DNA of 64,000 bases from the NCBI RefSeq assembly GCF_006716345.1, contig NZ_VFOX01000001.1, forward strand, positions 124,001 through 188,000, in the 5' to 3' direction. Below, piece by piece: positions 1 through 7,010 of this stretch. A program made the position numbers and the translations under genes. The DNA is from Microbacterium saperdae. Its GTDB lineage: Bacteria; Actinomycetota; Actinomycetes; Actinomycetales; Microbacteriaceae. How positions within the stretch are numbered: position 1 is the first letter of the stretch; every line of letters begins with the position of its first letter. The notes beneath the pieces were generated by a model. It saw nothing but the letters and a program-made list of their open reading frames with translations. It made no database searches and was not told the DNA's origin.

Positions 1-194
1 GACTGATCCGTGAAGCTCAGGATGATGCCGTGGATGATCGGCCAGACCAGGAACAGCGCGAAGGCGATCAGGAACGGGGCGAGGAACGCCCAGCTGACCA
101 GTTGCTCCCGGTTGCGCGAGCCTGCGCGTCGGGGGCGGAAGTCGGCGGCGCTGCCCGTGACGATCGTGCGGGTGGTGGCTGCTGTCGTGGTCAT
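1..194 (-). CDS. CUT1 sugar ABC transporter permease, N-terminal part (cut by window edge)
   Basis: Only the first 64 residues are present; the reading frame runs off the left edge. After a charged cytoplasmic leader (MTTTAATTRTIVTGSAADF...) comes a first membrane segment, WAFLAPFLIAFALFLVWPI, and then the HGIILSFTD stretch that is typical of MalF-type permeases. The ATG shares four bases with the TGA of the upstream substrate-binding protein gene (ATGA overlap), so the two are translationally coupled. It should form the membrane channel for the sugar captured by that binding protein. The sugar cannot be named from what is visible. Confidence 0.85.
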   Translation of the reverse strand, partial: MTTTAATTRTIVTGSAADFRPRRAGSRNREQLVSWAFLAPFLIAFALFLVWPIIHGIILSFTDQ

Positions 195-1528
195 GGCTTC
201 CACGTCCCCTCGGGATCGGCGGGGTTGGGTTGGCGGAGCAGGGTGTTTACGCGGGTCTCGAAACGGTCGATCGCCGCGGCGGGGTCGTCGCCCGAGAGCA
301 GCACGCCCTGGACGGCCGCGCCGAACTCGCTCTGGAAGTTGGAGCCCGATCCGGTGAACCAGGCGGTCGGGTCGTAGACGACGTGCTCGGCTGCTTCGGC
401 GTAGTGCGCCTGCGGGATCAGGTCGGCGTAGGCGGGGGACGAGGTGACGGGGAGGAACGCCGGGATGTGTCCGGCCTCCGCCCACCCGAACGAGCCCTTC
501 AGCATGTCGGCGACGAACTGATACGTCAGGTCGCGGCGCACCGGATCGGCGTTCGTCTGATGCGGCAGCACGAAGGAGTGCGAGTCGGCGTACACCGCCG
601 GGGTTCCGTAGAGCGTGGGGATCATGGTCGCGTCGAAGGGGAGCTTCGCGTTCTGCATGGTGCGCAGCTCCCACACCCCGGTGAAGAGCATGCCGCTCTT
701 GCCCGTCGCGAACTCGGCCACCGCTCCGCCGTAGTCGGCCTGCGCCGCGGCGATCTCGCCGTCGAGGAGCGTCTGCATGAAGGTCAGGGATTCGACGGCG
801 GCATCCTTGTCGATCACGGCCTTGCCGCCGACGGGCAGTTCGATCGCGAGGCCGTGCTGGGCGTACAGCCCGTAGAACAGGCGCCACATCTGGGCACCGT
901 CGCCGAGGTAGCCGTACGACAGGGCGTGACCCTCGGCGGAACCGCCGATCGTGCGCAGCTGGTCCAGGAACTCCTCCGGAGAGGAGGTCTCCTGCAGGCG
1001 GCCGTCGGAGTCGAGCACGCCCGCCGCATCGCAGATCTCGGTGTTGAACATCGCGACGAAGGGGTGCGCGTCGAGAGCGACGCTGTACATGTTCTCGCCG
1101 ACGAAGCCCTTCTCCCAGATGGGGGTCGGGAAGGTGGAGGCGTCGACGCCGAGCGCGGCGAGCCGGTCGAGGTCCCAGGTGTCGAGCAGGCCGCCCGGCG
1201 CCCAGCCGACCGTGCGGGTGGCGTGCATGATCGCGACGTCCGGTGCCCGACCGCCGGCGCCGGCCATCGCGAGCTTCGTGTAGTACGGGGTGCCCCAGGC
1301 GAGCACGGTGGGGCGGATGCGGAACGCGGACTGCGCGCTGTTCACCTGGTCGAGCAGCGACGACATCGTGACGCCGTCACCTCCGGAGAGCAGATGCCAG
1401 AACTGCAGGGTCTCGGTGCGGGAGCCGGCGACGGCTCCGGGGGCGCAGCCGGCGAGCAGCACGGTGCCGGCGGCGAGGGAGGCGGCAGTGAGGAACTGCC
1501 TTCTGGACAGATCGAGCGGGGGCGTCAT
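191..1528 (-). CDS. CUT1 extracellular sugar-binding lipoprotein
   Basis: A 445-residue family 1 solute-binding protein. The start at 1528 is chosen because AAGGAG lies five bases upstream and because the protein then begins with a combined Tat and lipoprotein signal: RRQF at residues 9-12 and lipobox LAGC with Cys28. A longer reading from 1567 would begin inside the operator and adds 13 residues without a ribosome site. The mature part has the usual CUT1 landmarks (FWHLLSGGDG near the N-terminus, GKSGMLFTGVWEL in the C-lobe). It delivers a sugar to the permease encoded immediately downstream. No ATPase gene is visible; such systems often share a distant MsmK-type ATPase. Confidence 0.9.
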   Translation of the reverse strand: MTPPLDLSRRQFLTAASLAAGTVLLAGCAPGAVAGSRTETLQFWHLLSGGDGVTMSSLLDQVNSAQSAFRIRPTVLAWGTPYYTKLAMAGAGGRAPDVAIMHATRTVGWAPGGLLDTWDLDRLAALGVDASTFPTPIWEKGFVGENMYSVALDAHPFVAMFNTEICDAAGVLDSDGRLQETSSPEEFLDQLRTIGGSAEGHALSYGYLGDGAQMWRLFYGLYAQHGLAIELPVGGKAVIDKDAAVESLTFMQTLLDGEIAAAQADYGGAVAEFATGKSGMLFTGVWELRTMQNAKLPFDATMIPTLYGTPAVYADSHSFVLPHQTNADPVRRDLTYQFVADMLKGSFGWAEAGHIPAFLPVTSSPAYADLIPQAHYAEAAEHVVYDPTAWFTGSGSNFQSEFGAAVQGVLLSGDDPAAAIDRFETRVNTLLRQPNPADPEGTWKP

Positions 1529-1563
1529 CGTCACTCCTTCGTGACTGTGAGGTGGACGACTCA

Positions 1564-1592
1564 TCATTACATCGATGTAATGGCGGGCGCAA
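1564..1592 (-). promoter_or_regulatory. Promoter with LacI-type operator for the CUT1 sugar operon
   Basis: CATTACATCGATGTAATG at 1565-1582 is a perfect 18-base palindrome with the central CG step typical of LacI/GalR operators. On the minus strand it fills the spacer of a plausible promoter: -35 TTGCGC (1592-1587), 17-base spacer, -10 TAATGA (1569-1564). Its core TACATCGATGTA recurs at 2707-2718, upstream of the neighbouring lacI gene. Repression by that regulator is inferred. Confidence 0.75.
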
Positions 1593-1624
1593 GCATCATT
1601 CCGTGACCGGTCCCGGCAGGCTGA

Positions 1625-2668
1625 TCAGGGGTGGTGACCGGCGGGGCGCCCCGCGGTGCTGGCGCGCTCCAGCAGCCGGTGCGAGAGCGTGAGCGCCTGC
1701 GGCAGGGCAGCCCGGTCGTCCATGCGCGATTCCAGCAGCCCGAGGGCGGCGACGGCGAACGCGCGGCGATCGAAGGCGATCGTCGTCAGCGACGGCGAGG
1801 TGAACTTCGAGAACTCCACGTCGTCGAAGCCGGTCACGATCACGTCTTCCGGTACGCGGATGCCGTTCTCATGCAGCGTGTGCAGGGCCCCCAGCGCCAG
1901 GGTGTCGGTGAGCGCCACGATCGCGTCGAAGGCGACCTTGCGGTCGAGCAATGCGCGCACGGCATCCGCGCCTCCCGACATCGACCACGGGAGGCGGTTG
2001 ATCTCGAGGGCGGGGTCGCGGGGGATCCCCGCCTCACGGAGCGCGTCGTGGACTCCCTCGAGGCGCAGGCGGCTGGTCGCCGTCGCGACCGAGGGATCGT
2101 CATCCGCTCCCACCACGGCGATACGCCTGGCGCCGCGGGAAAGCACGTGGCGTGTGGCATCCGCGGCCGCGAGGCGGCTGTCGATGCGCACGTGATCCGC
2201 CCGGTTCTGCTCGACCTCGCCGATCACCACCAGGGGAGGCAGGCGGTCGGCGTACTTCAGCACACTGTCCTCGAGGCGGATCGGGTTCAGGATCAGGCCG
2301 TCGACCAGATGTGCTCTGGCGCGGGAGACCAGCTCCTTCTCGCGCTCCGGATCGGATGCCGTCTCCTCGATCTGCACCGCGAGGCCGCGTTCGTGCGCGG
2401 CCTCGACGATGCGATGCATGAGTTCGGCCGAGAATGCCGTGGCGAGATCGGGGAGGGCGACCGCGATGATGCCCGAGCGCCCCTTGCGCAGACCGCGGGC
2501 GCTGAGGTTCGGCACGAAGTCGAGCTGCAGCATCGCCGCCTCGACCTTGCTGCGCGTGTCCTCGTTCACCGGGACGGTGCCGGTGACCACGTTCGACACG
2601 GTCTTCGGCGAGACGCCCGCGAGTGCCGCGACGTCCTTCATCGTGGCCCGGGGCGGCATCGCAGTCAT
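1625..2668 (-). CDS. LacI-family transcriptional regulator
   Basis: A 347-residue LacI/GalR repressor. The N-terminal helix-turn-helix (MKDVAALAGVSPKTVSNVV, from residue 10) is followed by the hinge helix LSARGLRKGRSG and a periplasmic-binding-protein-like sensor domain ending in the usual GFDDVEFSKFTSPSLTTI motif. The ATG at 2668 appears leaderless: a -10 TAGGGT ends six bases upstream and a GTGACG -35 lies 17 bases further. It sits between the CUT1 operon and a divergent alditol oxidase gene, each with a TACATCGATGTA palindrome in its control region, so it probably represses both and itself. The inducer is unknown; a polyol or its sugar is a reasonable guess from the neighbour. Confidence 0.92.
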   Translation of the reverse strand: MTAMPPRATMKDVAALAGVSPKTVSNVVTGTVPVNEDTRSKVEAAMLQLDFVPNLSARGLRKGRSGIIAVALPDLATAFSAELMHRIVEAAHERGLAVQIEETASDPEREKELVSRARAHLVDGLILNPIRLEDSVLKYADRLPPLVVIGEVEQNRADHVRIDSRLAAADATRHVLSRGARRIAVVGADDDPSVATATSRLRLEGVHDALREAGIPRDPALEINRLPWSMSGGADAVRALLDRKVAFDAIVALTDTLALGALHTLHENGIRVPEDVIVTGFDDVEFSKFTSPSLTTIAFDRRAFAVAALGLLESRMDDRAALPQALTLSHRLLERASTAGRPAGHHP

Positions 2669-2674
2669 CCTGTC

Positions 2675-2738
2675 ACCCTATCCGGGAGGTCGCTGAGCGT
2701 CACGAGTACATCGATGTAGCGGGACGCATGACTACGAT
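2675..2738. promoter_or_regulatory. Divergent lacI/alditol oxidase control region with TACATCGATGTA operator
   Basis: The perfect 12-base palindrome TACATCGATGTA is at 2707-2718. Leftward, lacI has -35 GTGACG (2703-2698) and -10 TAGGGT (2680-2675) with a 17-base spacer. Rightward, TACGAT at 2733-2738 is six bases before the oxidase ATG, so the palindrome covers that promoter's -35 position. No good -35 hexamer is seen for the rightward promoter. Confidence 0.65.
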
Positions 2739-2744
2739 GACGGC

Positions 2745-4004
2745 ATGAGCAACGAACGCAACTGGGCGGGCAACCTCACGTATCGAGCAGCGACGCTCGC
2801 ACATCCGACCTCGGTCGACGAGGTGCGCGCACTGCTGGCGCAGGGCGGCCCGGTGCGCGTGCTCGGATCGCGGCACTGCTTCAACGACATCGCCGACACC
2901 GACGGCACGCTGATCGCGCTGGACCGTCTGCCTCGCGTGTTCGAGGTGAGCGAGGAGCGGGACGCGGTGCGCGTCTCGGCCGGCCTGCGCTACGGCGACA
3001 TCGCGCCACTGCTGGAGGCCGAGGGTCTCGCGCTCGCGAACCTCGCCTCGCTGCCGCACATCTCGATCGCCGGAGCCGTCGCGACCGGCACGCACGGCTC
3101 GGGCGATGCGATCGGGTCTCTGGCGAGCGCGGTCCGCGCGATCACGATCCTCACCGCCGCGGGGGAGATCCGCCGCCTCCGCCGCGGCGACGACGGCTTC
3201 GACGGCGCCGTGGTGAGCCTCGGGACGCTCGGCGTGGTGCTCGACGTCACGCTCGACGTGGAACCGACCTACCAGGTGTCGCAGTTCGTGTTCGAGCACC
3301 CGAGCTGGGATGCCGTGCTCGCCGACTTCGACGAGGTGACGTCGATCGGCACCAGTGTGAGCCTGTTCTCGACGTGGGAGCGCACCGACTTCGTCGACCA
3401 GATCTGGGTCAAGCAACGGCAGCCGGAGGCGCGGGAGGCCGCGCGGGAGTCGCTGTTCGAGCGCCTGGGCGCGGAGCCGGCGACGGCGAAGCGGCATCCG
3501 ATCCTCGGCGTGGACCCCGTCGCCTGCACCGAGCAGCTCGGGGTGGCGGCGCCGTGGTTCGAGCGCCTCACCCACTTCAAGCTCGAATACACCCCGTCGG
3601 CCGGCGCCGAGCTGCAGAGCGAGTACCTCGTGCCCCGCGCCGATGCGGTCGCGGCGATCCAGGCGGTGCGGATGCTGGCAGGACAGATCGCGCCGCTGCT
3701 GCTGGTCAACGAGATCCGCACTGTCCGCGCGGACGACCTGTGGCTGAGTTCCTCGCACGGCACGGATGCCGTCGGCATCCACTTCACCTGGAAGCCCGAG
3801 GAGGAAGCCGTCCGCGCGCTGCTCCCCACGATCGAGGCCGCGCTGCCCGAGACCGCGCGCCCGCACTGGGGCAAGGTGTTCACGCTCGACCCGGCCGAGG
3901 TGCGCTCCCGCTATCCGCGATGGGACGACTTCGCCGCTCTCGCCGCCGCGTACGACCCCGAGCGCCGCCTCGTGAACCCGTACCTGCAGCGGCTGGGTCT
4001 GTAG
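2745..4004 (+). CDS. FAD-dependent alditol (xylitol-type) oxidase
   Basis: A 419-residue VAO-family flavoprotein closely resembling Streptomyces coelicolor alditol oxidase AldO, which oxidises the terminal hydroxyl of xylitol, sorbitol and similar polyols to the aldose and makes hydrogen peroxide. The N-terminus NWAGNLTYRA matches AldO's opening. His44 in GSRHCFN corresponds to the histidine carrying covalent FAD. Glu323 and Arg325 (NEIRT), Thr348 (HFTW) and Lys377 (HWGKVF) correspond to AldO active-site residues, and PHIS with Ser107 is kept. No signal peptide is seen, so it is cytoplasmic. The start looks leaderless. It is divergent from lacI and shares its operator with a sugar importer, which suggests polyol use. 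Other aldonolactone oxidases are the alternative, but AldO is the better fit. Confidence 0.88.
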   Translation: MSNERNWAGNLTYRAATLAHPTSVDEVRALLAQGGPVRVLGSRHCFNDIADTDGTLIALDRLPRVFEVSEERDAVRVSAGLRYGDIAPLLEAEGLALANLASLPHISIAGAVATGTHGSGDAIGSLASAVRAITILTAAGEIRRLRRGDDGFDGAVVSLGTLGVVLDVTLDVEPTYQVSQFVFEHPSWDAVLADFDEVTSIGTSVSLFSTWERTDFVDQIWVKQRQPEAREAARESLFERLGAEPATAKRHPILGVDPVACTEQLGVAAPWFERLTHFKLEYTPSAGAELQSEYLVPRADAVAAIQAVRMLAGQIAPLLLVNEIRTVRADDLWLSSSHGTDAVGIHFTWKPEEEAVRALLPTIEAALPETARPHWGKVFTLDPAEVRSRYPRWDDFAALAAAYDPERRLVNPYLQRLGL

Positions 4005-4092
4005 AACGAACGTCGCTCCCGCCGCGACACGACAGCGGAATCCGAGGATTCGACTGACGTATCGCGACGGGAGCGTCGCGGAGCGGAAGCGA

Positions 4093-6996
4093 TCAGCAGG
4101 TCTTGGCGGCGAACGTCTCCGTGACCGTCGAGCCAGACACCGTCGCCTGCACCTCGCCCGCGGCCACCGAGGCGGCACGCGTGCTGAAGGTCACCGTCGA
4201 GGTCTTGCCCCCGGCGAGGTCCACGACCTGGGTGCCGTAGGCGGACGACACCGTGACCCGCGCGGCATCCGTGCCGGCATTGGCGACCTTCACCGTGAGG
4301 ACGACCTTGCCCGCCACACAGCGCGTCGACAGGTCGAGTCCGATGCCCGGGGTGACGGTGACCGTCGCCGTGACCGGCATGCGCGAGGCGTCCTGGGCGA
4401 CCCCGCGCACCGTGAAGGTGCCGGCTGCCGCGTAATCGGCCGGGTCGACGCCCTCCCACGCGACATCGACCGACGTGGTGGCACCGCTCGCCGTCGTCAA
4501 CGTCGCCTTCGGCAGCACGGGCGCGCTGCCGGCGCGGGTCGACACGGCGAGCGGGGCGACGTCGGTCACCGCGATCTCGGGCGCGAAACCCTCCAGCACC
4601 GTCTGGTACTCCGCGCGGGTCACCGGGATCACCGTGCCGTGCCGCGGCTTGCCGCCGTCGCTGTTCTGGGGCAGGTTCGCCCGCAGCGTCGAACCGAGCG
4701 CCTGCCACGACGAGCCGTCGGTGATGTCGTCGGATCCGAACGGGATGTAGTGGTTCGGTCCGCCGTGGTACGACGGCTGATCGATGAACAGATACCAGGA
4801 CAGGCCGTTCACGTCACCGGGGTTCGCGGCGAAGATGTTCGGTCCCTCACCGCTGGAGTAGGTGCCGCCGGGTTCGCCGTTCGGCAGCCCGGTCGCGATC
4901 CGCTCCTTCACCAGGGTCCACTCGTCGGCGCTGCCGCTCGTACCGGGCAGCGCACCGCTGATCGTGGCGAGCAGGTCGGTCGACTTCTCCTCGCGGATCG
5001 TCATCGATGCCTCGTCCTTCGTGAAGCGGTAGTAGACGCCGTCCTCTTCCGCGACGGTCGAGTCGATCAGACCGAGTCCCGTTCCGCGCCGCACGTCCGA
5101 CCAGATCTGCGGCTCGGAGAACGTCACGAAGTCATCCGTCGTCGCGTACATCATGCGGTTGTACGTCACGGCGGTGCGGGTGGACGCATCCGTGGTCGGG
5201 TAGAGGTTCGACGCCCAGAAGACGACGTAGCGCTGGATCTGCTCATCCCAGTACGCCTCCGGCGCCCAGGTGTTGCCCGCATACGCCGACGACACCTTCA
5301 CATGGCGCTGAGCGGACCAGTTCACGATGTCGGTGGACTCCCACACCTCGATGTACTGCGATCCCGAGATCTGCGCGGTCGAGAAGCCGCCGGCCAGGCC
5401 GTCGATCTTCAGGTCGGTCGCGAGCATGTAGAACTTGTCGCCCTCGTGCGAGCGGATGATGAAGGGATCGCGCAGACCCTGCGTGCCCTGGGTCGAGGTG
5501 AAGATCGGCTCGCCGCCGTTCAGCGTGTTCCAGCGCAGCGCGTCGTCGCCCTTCGACGCGGCGAGACTCACGCGCTCCGCGCCGGCACCTTCGCCGGTGA
5601 AGAACGTCCAGACGTAGGCTTCCTTCTCGGCGTCGTCCGCCGGCTGAGGGCGCACGGTCAGCGCGAACGTGCGCGTCGCCGTGGCGTTCCCGACGGATGC
5701 CGTGACCGAGAGCGTCGCGGATGCCGATGCCGAGCCGGCCGCCGGGCGGGTGATCGACACGGTCGCGGATCCGTCACGCACTCCCGCACGGAGCGCAGCG
5801 GACGCGGAACCTGCCGTGACGGTCCAGCTCAGAGTCGAACCGTTCGCGCCGGTCGTCGGGACCGAGAACGAGGCCCTGAGGTCGTCGGCATCGGCCACCG
5901 CGACGGCAGCCAGATCGGCATCGACCTTGGCCTGGTCGGAGAGCGCGGCGGGCACCGTGACCGTGAACGTCCGGGTGGTCAGCGCGCCGCCGACCGTGAA
6001 CGTCGCGGTGAGCGTGGCCACGGCATCCTCCGACCCGGGGGCGGGGCGGAGCACCGCCGCGGCACCGCCGGTGATCTGCACCGCGGGGCTGTCGGAGTCC
6101 CAGGAGATCGCGACCCCGCTCGTCGTGGTCGGCAGCGTGAACGCCTCGGTCGCGCTGGACGGGACAGTGACCGAGGCCACGGCCCGCTCGAGCGCCTGAT
6201 CCGAGAAGATCTGCTGCACCTGTGCGGAGCTGAGCGCGCTCCCGTAGACGGCGAAGTCGTCGACATCGCCCGCCCAGCCCGCGTCGTTGTACGTCGAGCG
6301 CCCGAGGTAGCCGACCAGGGACGAGCCGAACGACGACACGTCGCGCCCGATCGTGACCGACGAGATCTGCGCACCGTTGACGTACGTCGTCAGGGTGCCG
6401 GCGGTGCCGTCGATCACGCTCGTGTACAGCGACATCCCGGCGGGTGTGCGCGCCCCGGAGGTCGCGGCGTTCGTCGCGCCGGCGCCGACCTCGGTGCCCC
6501 ACGGAGCCCCCGCGTTCGTGGTGTTCGTCACGACGGACTTCACGTAGCCGCTCGGGTTGGCCGGGTTGAGCAGCCAGTAGCCGCTGGAGTAGCTCGCTCC
6601 CGAGGCGACGGGAGCACCGAGGAACGCCGCCGCCGTGTTGGCAGGACCCGTGCGTCCGCTCAGCCAGGTCGAGACCGTCAGCGTCTTCTTGCCGACGAGC
6701 CCCGAGGTCGGGATCTCGAGGTAGCCCGCGCTCGACGCGCTGCCTCCGGGCAGCGAGAGCTGTCCGTTCTCGACCTTGGCGCCGTTCTGCCTGAGCGTGG
6801 CGTCGTACCCGTTGCCGGTGGCGTCACCGACCGTCGCGCCGGAGGCGGCATCGAATGTGTAGTGGATGAGGGGCGTCGGCCCCTCGGCGGCGACCGAGGC
6901 CGTGTGCGTCGACACGGCTCCGATCGCCACCACGGTCGCGGCAGCGGCGGCCACGGCCGTCGCCTTGCGGATGCTCCTGGTGAGCAGACTCGTCAT
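4093..6996 (-). CDS. Secreted LamG-Ig-GH43 glycoside hydrolase
   Basis: A 967-residue exported enzyme. Residues 1-37 form a Sec signal peptide. Then come a LamG/concanavalin-like sandwich (about 42-265), two atrophied bacterial Ig domains (about 270-350 and 355-450), a five-bladed GH43 propeller (about 460-800), a Big_4 Ig domain (about 805-885) and a C-terminal two-cysteine module (892-967, Cys893 and Cys967) shared with three neighbours. GH43 catalytic residues read as Asp510 (GLRDPF), Asp645 (LIDST) and Glu717 (SGEGPN). GH43 enzymes mostly remove arabinofuranose, xylose or galactose residues; the subfamily cannot be fixed here. It lies 14 bases behind a related GH43 gene and is probably co-transcribed with it from the promoter near 10,060. 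Confidence 0.88.
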   Translation of the reverse strand: MTSLLTRSIRKATAVAAAAATVVAIGAVSTHTASVAAEGPTPLIHYTFDAASGATVGDATGNGYDATLRQNGAKVENGQLSLPGGSASSAGYLEIPTSGLVGKKTLTVSTWLSGRTGPANTAAAFLGAPVASGASYSSGYWLLNPANPSGYVKSVVTNTTNAGAPWGTEVGAGATNAATSGARTPAGMSLYTSVIDGTAGTLTTYVNGAQISSVTIGRDVSSFGSSLVGYLGRSTYNDAGWAGDVDDFAVYGSALSSAQVQQIFSDQALERAVASVTVPSSATEAFTLPTTTSGVAISWDSDSPAVQITGGAAAVLRPAPGSEDAVATLTATFTVGGALTTRTFTVTVPAALSDQAKVDADLAAVAVADADDLRASFSVPTTGANGSTLSWTVTAGSASAALRAGVRDGSATVSITRPAAGSASASATLSVTASVGNATATRTFALTVRPQPADDAEKEAYVWTFFTGEGAGAERVSLAASKGDDALRWNTLNGGEPIFTSTQGTQGLRDPFIIRSHEGDKFYMLATDLKIDGLAGGFSTAQISGSQYIEVWESTDIVNWSAQRHVKVSSAYAGNTWAPEAYWDEQIQRYVVFWASNLYPTTDASTRTAVTYNRMMYATTDDFVTFSEPQIWSDVRRGTGLGLIDSTVAEEDGVYYRFTKDEASMTIREEKSTDLLATISGALPGTSGSADEWTLVKERIATGLPNGEPGGTYSSGEGPNIFAANPGDVNGLSWYLFIDQPSYHGGPNHYIPFGSDDITDGSSWQALGSTLRANLPQNSDGGKPRHGTVIPVTRAEYQTVLEGFAPEIAVTDVAPLAVSTRAGSAPVLPKATLTTASGATTSVDVAWEGVDPADYAAAGTFTVRGVAQDASRMPVTATVTVTPGIGLDLSTRCVAGKVVLTVKVANAGTDAARVTVSSAYGTQVVDLAGGKTSTVTFSTRAASVAAGEVQATVSGSTVTETFAAKTC

Positions 6997-7010
6997 GGTC
7001 GCTTCTCCGA

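Noticed and set aside
230..1606. Long open frame on the plus strand opposite the sugar-binding protein gene
   Set aside because: It is a GC-driven antisense shadow rich in Arg, Gly, Val and His with no family motif; the minus-strand lipoprotein accounts for the sequence.
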